From Candidatus Methanoperedentaceae archaeon GB37 (GTDB taxonomy: Archaea > Halobacteriota > Methanosarcinia > Methanosarcinales > EX4572-44): a stretch of DNA of 64,000 nucleotides. The notes under the pieces are model-generated. The model was not told the origin of the DNA. It saw nothing but the letters and a program-made list of their open reading frames with translations, and ran no database searches. Shown piece after piece: positions 8,542 to 15,457 of this stretch. Position numbers and translations under genes: made by a program. Position 1 is the stretch's first letter, and each line of letters starts with the position of its first letter. The stretch is taken from positions 772,258-836,257 of the forward strand of contig LR991653.1 in NCBI GenBank assembly GCA_905171695.1, given 5' to 3'.

Positions 8542-9054
8542 ATGTCTGTCTTGTCGAGATCAGAGCTTCTGGAGATGGTTGAGGGTTCGCCCCGGCTTGT
8601 TGAGGGGATTTGTGATCGTGGAGTTCAGGTGCAGCCGAATGGGGTGGAGCTCACGCTCCAGCGGATAGAGCGCTTCATAGGGTATGGTGCTGTGGCGTAT
8701 GAGAACAGTGAGCGTGTCATTGCTCCGAGTGAGCCGATCGGCTTTGGGAGTGATGGTTGGGTGTACCTTGAGCCTGGGGTGTATAAGGTGATCTTCAATG
8801 AGGTTGTGAACGTCCCGCTTGGGATGGCGGCGATTGCACGTCCCAGGTCCAGTCTGACGCGTTGTGGTGTCACGGTTGAGACTGGGGTGTGGGATGCTGG
8901 GTACAGTGGTCGGAGTGAGAGCATGCTCGTGGTTTATAATCGGTATGGGTTCAGAGTGAAGAGGAATGCTCGGCTTGTTCAGCTGGTTTTTTTTCACCTG
9001 ACAAAGCCTGTTGATGTGGGGTACGATGGTGTATACCAGGGGGAGAATCGATGA
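8542..9054 (+). CDS. dut: dUTP diphosphatase, archaeal DCD/DUT type
   Basis: 170-residue trimeric beta-fold enzyme of the dCTP deaminase/dUTPase superfamily. Visible motifs are VQPNGVELTL, VIFNEVVNVP, AIARPRSSLTRCGV and TGVWDAGYSGRSESMLVV, the nucleotide-binding and catalytic core, ending with VYQGENR. The arrangement follows methanosarcinal dUTPases more closely than bacterial dCTP deaminases. It hydrolyses dUTP to dUMP, keeping uracil out of DNA and feeding dTMP synthesis. Deamination of dCTP as a second activity cannot be excluded. It overlaps moaC by 4 bp (ATGA). Confidence 0.85.
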   Translation: MSVLSRSELLEMVEGSPRLVEGICDRGVQVQPNGVELTLQRIERFIGYGAVAYENSERVIAPSEPIGFGSDGWVYLEPGVYKVIFNEVVNVPLGMAAIARPRSSLTRCGVTVETGVWDAGYSGRSESMLVVYNRYGFRVKRNARLVQLVFFHLTKPVDVGYDGVYQGENR

Positions 9055-9536
9055 ATAAGGATGATGGTGTTCTCTTTTCTCATGTTAAGGATGATCGTGT
9101 AGAGATGGTCGATATAAGCGGGAAAGATGAGGTGCTTCGGAGTGCTACGGCGGTTGGGACGATCAGGCTTCGTGGTGAGACGCTTGATGCGATAAGAAGG
9201 GGGCGTCTTCTCAAGGGGAATGTGCTTGCGACCGCGCGGATTGCGGCGGTGCTTGGCGTGAAGAGGACTGCTGAGTTGATACCGTTGTGCCATCAGATCC
9301 AGATCACAGGGATTGATGTTGACTTTAGTGTCTCAGAGAGTGGTGTGACTGTGAGTGTGAGTGTGAGATCGACCGGGAAGACTGGTGTTGAGATGGAGGC
9401 GCTGACAGGCGTCTCGGTGGCACTCCTTACTGTGTGGGATATGGTGAAATCGGCTGAGAAGGATGAGACCGGAAACTATCCTTGCACGCTTATAGAAGGG
9501 GTAAGGGTGATAGAGAAGGTGAAAAAGTCGCTTTGA
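9051..9536 (+). CDS. moaC: Cyclic pyranopterin monophosphate synthase
   Basis: 161 residues covering the whole MoaC family. MVDISGKDEVLR, RIAAVLGVKRTAELIPLCHQI and TGKTGVEMEALTGVSVALLTVWDM are the conserved blocks, and the Lys-Asp near KSAEKDETGNYP is part of the active site. It converts the MoaA product into cyclic pyranopterin monophosphate for molybdopterin or tungstopterin, needed for example by formylmethanofuran dehydrogenase. No other moa gene is near. It is translationally coupled to dut, an unusual but probably accidental pairing. Confidence 0.96.
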   Translation: MNKDDGVLFSHVKDDRVEMVDISGKDEVLRSATAVGTIRLRGETLDAIRRGRLLKGNVLATARIAAVLGVKRTAELIPLCHQIQITGIDVDFSVSESGVTVSVSVRSTGKTGVEMEALTGVSVALLTVWDMVKSAEKDETGNYPCTLIEGVRVIEKVKKSL

Positions 9537-9540
9537 GAGG

Positions 9541-9563
9541 TAAGTCTTCTCTTTTCTTCTCTT
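9541..9563. terminator. T/C-rich tract between convergent moaC and leuC/hacA genes
   Basis: The 27-bp gap between the convergent stop codons is rich in runs of T separated by C (CTTCTCTTTTCTTCTCTTTT). Oligo-U tracts of this kind end transcription in archaea; I infer a terminator for moaC. Confidence 0.4.
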
Positions 9564-10805
9564 TTATATCTCGCGTGGGTCTGTGATCTCTCCTTTTATT
9601 GCGCTTGCACTAGCGGTTTCTGGTGATGCGAGGTATATGAGTCCGCCTCTTCCCATGCGTCCCTTGAAGTTTCGGTTTGCGGTTGAGAGGCATACCTCTC
9701 CTTCGCCGATTACGCCCATGTGGGCTCCGAGGCATGGCCCGCATCCTGGGGGTGCTATCATGGCTCCTGCCTTGACGAGCTTCTGTATGTATCCAGCGTC
9801 CATTGCATCGAGGAGTATCGTTCTTGATGCTGGTATCACGATTGTTCGAACACTGAACTTGGAGTCTCTGACGATCTCTGCTGCTGTTGCGATGTCTTCA
9901 AGCCTGCCGTTGGTGCAGGTGCCGATGAATACCTGATCGATTGGTGTGCCTGAAACCTCGCCAACGGTGCAGGTATTATCCACGCTGTGCGGGCGTGCCA
10001 CGAGCGGCTCAAGGTCTGTGATATCGAACTCGTACTCGTCGATATACTCTGCGTCGCTATCGGCATATACCGGGGTGTACTCTTCCCTTGCGCGCCCCTT
10101 GAGGTATTGATGGGTCTTCTCGTCAGGTGGTATGATTGCGTTCTTTGCACCTGTCTCGACTGCCATGTTGCAGAGTGTCATTCTCCCCTCCATCGTGAGA
10201 TTGTCTATCGTTTCGCCGTAGTACTCGATTGCCTTATATGTGGCGCCATCAGCGCCGAGTTCGCCCACCACCATGAGGGTTACGTCCTTTGCGGATGTGC
10301 ACGGGGGGAGGGTCCCGTTGATCGTGATTCTGATCGTCTCAGGGACTCTGAGCCAGATTCTCCCGGTTGCGAATATCTCTGCCATGTCGGTTGCCCCAAC
10401 GCCTGTTGCAAAGGCGCCGAAGGCACCATGGGTACACGTGTGTGAGTCTGCCCCGATTATCAGTTTTCCTGGTAGTGAGAAGCCCTTCTCAGGTAGGATC
10501 TGGTGGCACACTCCTTCTCCGAGATCATAGTGGTGCTTGATCCCTTCCTCCCTCGCCCACTCTCTTATCTCTCTCTGGAGGGTTGCAGTCGTCTCGTTGT
10601 TGGCTGGCACGATGTGATCGAACGGGATTATGATCCTCTCAGGGTCGAAGACCCGTCTCACTCCCATCTCGCGCAGGGCTTTTACGGCAAGCACGCTCGT
10701 CCCATCGTGTACCATCGCAATATCGACATCTGCCTCGACAAATTCACCGGCGCGGGCGCTCCTTCCACTTGCCTTCGAGAGTATCTTCTCGCTTATAGTC
10801 GGCAT
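9564..10805 (-). CDS. Aconitase-superfamily dehydratase large subunit (3-isopropylmalate / homoaconitate type)
   Basis: 413 residues from the ATG at 10803-10805, chosen because [14 protein letters not shown] is the usual family start and a GGTGA lies about 10 bases upstream. Motifs are VIVHDGTS-like ([10 protein letters not shown]), [33 protein letters not shown] and [12 protein letters not shown]; the Cys in the last two blocks bind the [4Fe-4S] cluster. It is the large subunit of LeuCD/HacAB-type hydro-lyases used in leucine, isoleucine or coenzyme B synthesis. Substrate choice lies in the small subunit, which is not encoded nearby. It starts 10 bp after nop5. Confidence 0.88.
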   Translation of the reverse strand: MPTISEKILSKASGRSARAGEFVEADVDIAMVHDGTSVLAVKALREMGVRRVFDPERIIIPFDHIVPANNETTATLQREIREWAREEGIKHHYDLGEGVCHQILPEKGFSLPGKLIIGADSHTCTHGAFGAFATGVGATDMAEIFATGRIWLRVPETIRITINGTLPPCTSAKDVTLMVVGELGADGATYKAIEYYGETIDNLTMEGRMTLCNMAVETGAKNAIIPPDEKTHQYLKGRAREEYTPVYADSDAEYIDEYEFDITDLEPLVARPHSVDNTCTVGEVSGTPIDQVFIGTCTNGRLEDIATAAEIVRDSKFSVRTIVIPASRTILLDAMDAGYIQKLVKAGAMIAPPGCGPCLGAHMGVIGEGEVCLSTANRNFKGRMGRGGLIYLASPETASASAIKGEITDPREI

Positions 10806-10815
10806 CTTGAGAGAT

Positions 10816-11793
10816 TCACCCTTTCTTTTCTCTATTATCTCCTCTGGGAGATGATTTAATCTTTGCCATCTCCATTTCAAGGCTCTCTTTTAGCTCTGGG
10901 TTGAGCGTGCCGTTGTAGAGATCGATGCGTGATGCTATGGCGATCTTTGCCGCTAGTCTTCGTGCCACCTTGCCACGCAGTCCATGTGGGGTATTCTTTA
11001 TTGCTGGGTGCTGGTATATTATCCCGTGCTTGGGTGACGTGGCTCTACCCTCGAGGTGCCTGAAGAGTGCTTTCTTTGCGCCGATCACCTGTATCCTGCT
11101 TGCAGGCTGTGATGCGAGCTTTTCAAGGCTTCCTGCAAGGCTTATCAGGCGTGCGGCGAGTTTTGCCCCTGCAAGACTCTGGAGGTTCGGTGCAAACTCT
11201 CTGAGTGTGGTCTCCAGGTATTCCTCATAGTTGTGGCGCAGCCTGTATAACGATAGGATGGTCTCTCCGAGTTCTCTTAAGAGGCTCTCTTCCTCGTCTC
11301 TTATCTCCGTACCGATAGAGTCTCTCGCGCGTCCATGTAATGGGTGGGTGCTTGGGATTCCTGATCTTCTCCCGTAGGTTGTTATCAGTTCTGCAAGTTC
11401 TCTTCCATGGAGGTTCTCTTCAGGAAAGTGGGTTGTGAATATGTTCTTCAACCGCTCCTGCAGGAGGTTTATGCTCTCACCAAGCTCGTCGATCGTGCTT
11501 GCCGCATGTATTATCTGAAGATCTTTCTTCCAGCTTCTCCTGATCTTCTCTCTCGTGGCTTCGAGCATGACTGCTCGCAGCAGGCTATAGTACTCCTTGC
11601 GGTTCTCTACAAAGCCATGCTCCACTGCGAGACCTGGTAGATCGATTCTCAAGCGAGAACCATGCGATTGGTTCTTCCCTTGCCCCTCGACGATCCGTTC
11701 TGCGAGTCTCTCTATCTCTTTCGGGAAGAGATGGGATCTTGTCACGCCCTCCTCTCTTATCGTGAAGACACCGAACCATGTGCAGATCTGCAT
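10816..11793 (-). CDS. nop5: Nop5/Nop56/58-like C/D box RNP core protein
   Basis: 325 residues. The N-terminal domain (fibrillarin-binding) is followed by a coiled-coil region (about 110-190, [23 protein letters not shown]) and the C-terminal Nop domain with [36 protein letters not shown] and [20 protein letters not shown], the RNA/L7Ae contact region. It scaffolds the 2'-O-methylation RNP that modifies rRNA and tRNA. Its partner fibrillarin, usually adjacent in archaea, is not found next to it here. Upstream, 65 bp away, is an uncharacterised nuclease-like gene. Confidence 0.93.
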   Translation of the reverse strand: MQICTWFGVFTIREEGVTRSHLFPKEIERLAERIVEGQGKNQSHGSRLRIDLPGLAVEHGFVENRKEYYSLLRAVMLEATREKIRRSWKKDLQIIHAASTIDELGESINLLQERLKNIFTTHFPEENLHGRELAELITTYGRRSGIPSTHPLHGRARDSIGTEIRDEEESLLRELGETILSLYRLRHNYEEYLETTLREFAPNLQSLAGAKLAARLISLAGSLEKLASQPASRIQVIGAKKALFRHLEGRATSPKHGIIYQHPAIKNTPHGLRGKVARRLAAKIAIASRIDLYNGTLNPELKESLEMEMAKIKSSPRGDNREKKG

Positions 11794-11858
11794 TCACCAT
11801 TCGAGTATGGTCTGGTGGCTTAAAATGATTGTTATACAGCGGGCTCGTCTCGGGTCTT

Positions 11859-12389
11859 TCAGCGTCCTCTCTCCTGTATCATCATCCTGAGTTTCTCTAA
11901 TTCTTTCAATAGTTCATCGTCAGCGGTCTTGCGGTGTTTTTCGATCAGTTTGTCGATGTACTCCACTTCTCTCTGGGTTGGCTGGAATTCTGGCTGGTAT
12001 CTCTCCAGTTCGTCGAGTGGTATGACAGGTACTCCATTCTTGACTGTCCTACTTTCAAGTCCATTCACCACGATAATATAGTTGTATTCTCGGAATCCAA
12101 TAGTTTTTGCGATGTTTCTTGCAAAATCGGATACTTGTTGTGCTCGTTTGGCAGGCATTCTCCTGTGTGCTGTGAGTGAGTCTTTGTATTCGATGAAGAG
12201 GATGGATCTGCTGTTCCAGAGCACTGCGTCGTACTCGACACGTGCTTGAGGAGTCCTCTTCTGTGCCATTACGTTGAAGAGGCAGCCGTTCACCCATCTG
12301 AGGTTGAGTCTTTCTCTGAGGGGTTCCTCAGATTCCTGGGTATCTGGTCGGGTGGTGAGTGTGTATGGGTTGGAATGGATCTCGATCAT
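11859..12389 (-). CDS. Uncharacterised protein with a PD-(D/E)xK nuclease-like core
   Basis: 176 residues. The stretch VEYDAVLWNSRSILFIEYKDS has the Asp...Glu-x-Lys spacing of restriction-like nucleases, preceded by an N-terminal Glu-rich helix (ESEEPLRERLNLRW) that could supply the upstream acidic residue. The C-terminal 40 residues are a charged helix (IDKLIEKHRKTADDELLKELEKL), probably a coiled coil. I do not recognise the family. Its start overlaps the end of mptD by 4 bp, and nop5 follows after 65 bp, so it is expressed with these housekeeping genes rather than with a defence island. Confidence 0.6.
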   Translation of the reverse strand: MIEIHSNPYTLTTRPDTQESEEPLRERLNLRWVNGCLFNVMAQKRTPQARVEYDAVLWNSRSILFIEYKDSLTAHRRMPAKRAQQVSDFARNIAKTIGFREYNYIIVVNGLESRTVKNGVPVIPLDELERYQPEFQPTQREVEYIDKLIEKHRKTADDELLKELEKLRMMIQERGR

Positions 12390-12757
12390 CTCTCATCCTC
12401 GATTGATACGATCTTCATCAGTGGGTATCCGAGCTTCTTCTCATAGGAGAGTTTTGCTGTTACGATGGTATGATCTAGCTCTGTTGTGAGTCTCACGTCC
12501 AGCATCTTGCCGTTGAGTTCGCAGTATCCGTATTCGTTCAGGGATGATCTCACCATTTCACGGTCGATTCTTACGCTCACGCTCCTTACGAATGGCTGGA
12601 GTGATACGCTCTCTTCGATGGCTCTCTCTGCGGATTCGATCGTTATGGGGCTGATTGGCGTCGTTGTGAACTGGTGGTATAGTGCGCCGAGCTTGATTCC
12701 TGCTTCGAAGACTGCCCTGTCTCGGGGGGATATGACGCTCTCTTTCATACGTTGCAT
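12386..12757 (-). CDS. mptD: Archaeal dihydroneopterin aldolase (MptD family, DUF372)
   Basis: 123-residue protein. GIKLGALYHQFTTTPISP with the His-Gln-Phe and a central SAERAIEESVSLQPFVRSV, then ELDHTIVTAKLSYEKKLGYPLMKI, are the conserved parts of the archaeal MptD family (MJ1585 type). It cleaves 7,8-dihydroneopterin to 6-hydroxymethyl-dihydropterin on the way to tetrahydromethanopterin or folate, and is unrelated to bacterial FolB. It is first in a minus-strand set with the nuclease-like gene, nop5 and the aconitase-family gene, and is divergent from rdgB. Confidence 0.85.
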   Translation of the reverse strand: MQRMKESVISPRDRAVFEAGIKLGALYHQFTTTPISPITIESAERAIEESVSLQPFVRSVSVRIDREMVRSSLNEYGYCELNGKMLDVRLTTELDHTIVTAKLSYEKKLGYPLMKIVSIEDER

Positions 12758-12866
12758 AAGCTATTTGACGAGTCTTCACATCGAATCTATTTAAGACTAC
12801 CTACTTTGAGTGGAAAGGTTGATAAGGCTGGGTGCGTCTTTTAGGTGTGTTGCTGGTGTTCTTGTT

Positions 12867-13406
12867 ATGGATATCGTCTTTGTGACTGGGAATCGTGGTA
12901 AGGTCGAGGAGGCTCGGTCTATTCTTGGGGAGCGGGGTATCACTCTCACGCAGGTTGAGTGTGAGTATCCTGAGGTGCAGGCTGATGAGCTTGAGGTGAT
13001 TGCCGCGTGTGGTGCTCGGTGGGCTGCGAAGCGTCTTGGTCGCTCTGTTGTGGTGGATGATTCGGGCATCTTTATCAGGGCGTTGAATGGGTTTCCGGGT
13101 CCTTATTCTGCGTATGTGCAGCGTACCATCGGGAATCAGGGTATTTTGAAGTTGATGGAGGGTGTGGAGGATAGGTATGCGGTTGTGAAGTCGGTTATTG
13201 GGTTTTGTGAGCCTGGTTGCGAGCCTCTCACTTTTACGGGTGTTCTTGAGGGTGCTGTTTCGGATCGTGAGCGCGGGACTCATGGCTTTGGGTTTGATCC
13301 TATCTTTGAGGTCTGTGGGCGGACTCTTGGGGAGATGCTGCCTCATGAGAAGAATCTGATCTCTCATCGTGCGCGGGCGCTTCGGAAGTTTGCGGATTGG
13401 CTCTGA
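12867..13406 (+). CDS. rdgB: XTP/dITP diphosphatase (HAM1/RdgB)
   Basis: 179 residues from ATG 12867, where the family's first strand MDIVFVTGNRGKVEEA begins; in-frame codons upstream add 19 residues not found in the family. VVVDDSGIFIRALNGFPGPYSAYV, GAVSDRERGTHGFGFDPIFE and NLISHRARALRKF are the catalytic and substrate blocks. It removes deaminated purine nucleotides (XTP, ITP, dITP) from the pool, a task parallel to the dUTPase encoded 4 kb away. The TATTTAAG element near 12785 in the gap from mptD may be its TATA box. Confidence 0.95.
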   Translation: MDIVFVTGNRGKVEEARSILGERGITLTQVECEYPEVQADELEVIAACGARWAAKRLGRSVVVDDSGIFIRALNGFPGPYSAYVQRTIGNQGILKLMEGVEDRYAVVKSVIGFCEPGCEPLTFTGVLEGAVSDRERGTHGFGFDPIFEVCGRTLGEMLPHEKNLISHRARALRKFADWL

Positions 13407-13448
13407 TCTGCCGGGGTTCTTCCTCTCCCCGTCTCATCCTCATTTTCA

Positions 13449-13486
13449 ATGATACTTTTATATACTATTCAATCTATTAGTATCAT
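13449..13486 (+). promoter_or_regulatory. TATA box enclosed by a 7-bp inverted repeat upstream of the signalling cluster
   Basis: ATGATAC (13449-13455) and GTATCAT (13480-13486) form a perfect inverted repeat around a TTTATATA element (about 13457-13464). Bound protein would block TBP access, so this looks like an operator controlling the HalX regulator and perhaps the genes after it. Control by the regulator itself is only a suggestion. Confidence 0.5.
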
Positions 13487-13576
13487 AGTAATGATAATAA
13501 CATATCTGTGCAGGTACTATCGAGCGGTACCGTCCCTTATTGAAGGATCTCTTCAGTCGTTAGAAGGTGGATTGTG

Positions 13577-14140
13577 ATGGCTAACATTCTGATAGTTGAT
13601 GACCAGCAGATGGTTGCCGATCTATATGCTGATATGCTGAAGCCGGAGCACAATGTTACGGTTGCATACAGCGGCGAAGAGGCACTCGAAAAACTAAAAC
13701 TCGATGAAACGGTCGAGATCGTCTTTCTTGACAGAATGATGCCTGGCATGAGTGGGGATGAGCTGCTCGAGATCATACGCGCCGATCCCAAACTGAAGAA
13801 TCTCTACGTGGTGCTTGTGACCGCTGTGAAACCCGATGTCGACACACTGAGCATGGGCTTCAACGACTACCTCGTGAAACCTGTGAAGGGTGACGAACTC
13901 AGGGCGTCAGTGGAGCGCGGTGCTGCTCGCAAAAACTATGACTCCTACCTAAACGAGTACTTCGAGGTCATAAACAAGCTCAGCAACGTTTCACAGACGG
14001 TCGAGGGGCACATACTCAGGAGAAACCCTGAATACAAGCGCCTCTCGAACCGTGCAAAGGAGTTAAAGAAGGAGATCGATCGCCTGCGAGACGAGCTCGT
14101 GGAGCTCACTGAGCGGCACAACAGGCTGCTTACCGTGTAG
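13577..14140 (+). CDS. Response regulator with receiver and HalX domains
   Basis: 187 residues. The receiver domain (1-115) has the acidic pair in VDDQQ, phospho-acceptor Asp52 in VFLDRMMPG, a Thr/Ser switch position in LVTAVKP and the Lys in DYLVKPVKG. The second half (about 118-187) matches the HalX domain of haloarchaeal and methanogen regulators, ending in a long charged coiled coil (RAKELKKEIDRLRDELVELTERH). HalX regulators have no obvious DNA-binding fold, so the output is unknown. The ATG at 13577 follows an AGGTGG ribosome site; an upstream GTG at 13574 is less likely. First gene of a same-strand signalling run. Confidence 0.88.
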   Translation: MANILIVDDQQMVADLYADMLKPEHNVTVAYSGEEALEKLKLDETVEIVFLDRMMPGMSGDELLEIIRADPKLKNLYVVLVTAVKPDVDTLSMGFNDYLVKPVKGDELRASVERGAARKNYDSYLNEYFEVINKLSNVSQTVEGHILRRNPEYKRLSNRAKELKKEIDRLRDELVELTERHNRLLTV

Positions 14141-14165
14141 TATTAAAAGAGAGATCCAAAAAACG

Positions 14166-15437
14166 ATGATGAGAGCATCTATCACATACGTGTCAAGACG
14201 GAGTGAGAGGGTCTTCTTTGGTATTACAGCCGGGCTTCTCCTGATTCTCAGGTATCTCCTGACAACAGAAGAGTGGGGCAGAACTGTGAACGATCTCATC
14301 GTGGCACAGGGAGAGTGGATCTCGGTCTTCATATCGGTCGGATTCATGGTAGGGCTCATCTCTCAGAGGGGTTTGAGAGAAAATGAATGGCTTGAGAACT
14401 CTCCAGACCTCATCAGGGAGATGGCTGAGATCTCACTTACCGGGGTCTATCTCTTCCAGAACGGAAGGTTTGAGTATGTCAACCCACGGTTCAGTGAGAT
14501 TCTTGGCTACAGCAAATCTGAACTGGAGGAGATGGACGCGTGGGAGATCATACACCCTGAGGACAGGGAGCGGGTTAAGGATATCACGTTTAATCGGGAG
14601 ACTGGTAGAGGATCCCCTGCGCAGTGCGAGGCACGAATGGTCACGAGTGATGGCGAGACGCTCTGGGTGGAGATTCGAGCATCGGTTATACAGTACAATG
14701 GTGCACCTGCCATTCTTGGAAATTTCGTTGATATAACAGCACGAAAGGAGCGAGAAGAGTCAGACCTCAGGCACAAAAGCGAGATCGATCTTGCTAAGAG
14801 ATACATAGAGGACGTCTTGAAGAACAACTATCAGGTGATCGATGGGTATGCAGAGTCGATGACAGATGATCGGGCACGGATGGTTGTGAAGAGGATGGTC
14901 TTTGAGGGCACCGAGTTCATAGAGAATATTGAGACGTTCTTTATGCTAAGAGAGACGCCTCCTGGTGAAGCGGTTCAGCGGCTCTGTCTTGCCACGGTGG
15001 TCGATCAGAGTGTTGAGTATGTGAGGGCGCGGACATCTGCCGAGATTCTCTTGGAGGGCGACGATCCGCACGTGCTTGTTCTGGCAAGCCCTTATCTATG
15101 GCGTGCACTGGTGAATCTCCTTGTTAATGGGGTTCTTCATGGGAGCGGTGCGCCTGTTGTTATCCGAACCAGTGTTGGGGAGGAGTATGCTCTTCTCTCT
15201 GTTGTGAATCGTGGAGACCCCATACCTGTCGATCTGATCAGGTCGCTTCGGGAGGATTATGGCACGGGCAGGGGTGGGAGTGGTTTTGGTCTCAAGCTCG
15301 CAACCGAGATCCTGAGTTCTGATGGTTGTAGCTGGTGGATAGAATCGGGTGCTCTGCCTGGTGGGGGCGAGGGGATCGTCAGCTTCAATGCAAAGTTCCC
15401 AATTGCAAAGTTAAACGATGAAGAGGCATCGAAGTAG
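14166..15437 (+). CDS. Membrane PAS protein with histidine-kinase-like ATPase domain but no phosphoacceptor His
   Basis: 423 residues. Two hydrophobic segments (about 17-32 and 50-66) are followed by one PAS domain (about 82-195, GVYLFQNGRFEYVNPRFSEILGY). A dimerisation helix region comes next, in which YQVIDGYAES aligns with the same motif of the kinase at 20520, but the position of that kinase's His156 is occupied by Asp216. The ATPase domain keeps the N-box (WRALVNLLVNGVLHG), while the G1 box is changed to VVNRGDPIP; the Gly-rich G2 (GTGRGGSGFGL) is intact. It may bind ATP but probably cannot autophosphorylate in the usual way. It sits between the HalX regulator and the hybrid kinase. Confidence 0.8.
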   Translation: MMRASITYVSRRSERVFFGITAGLLLILRYLLTTEEWGRTVNDLIVAQGEWISVFISVGFMVGLISQRGLRENEWLENSPDLIREMAEISLTGVYLFQNGRFEYVNPRFSEILGYSKSELEEMDAWEIIHPEDRERVKDITFNRETGRGSPAQCEARMVTSDGETLWVEIRASVIQYNGAPAILGNFVDITARKEREESDLRHKSEIDLAKRYIEDVLKNNYQVIDGYAESMTDDRARMVVKRMVFEGTEFIENIETFFMLRETPPGEAVQRLCLATVVDQSVEYVRARTSAEILLEGDDPHVLVLASPYLWRALVNLLVNGVLHGSGAPVVIRTSVGEEYALLSVVNRGDPIPVDLIRSLREDYGTGRGGSGFGLKLATEILSSDGCSWWIESGALPGGGEGIVSFNAKFPIAKLNDEEASK

Positions 15438-15457
15438 CGGGAGATGTTATAGAGAGT

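Noticed and set aside
8560..8997. Long minus-strand frame opposite dut
   Set aside because: Shadow of dut; rich in Pro, His and Thr without a recognisable fold. The dut frame has all family motifs.
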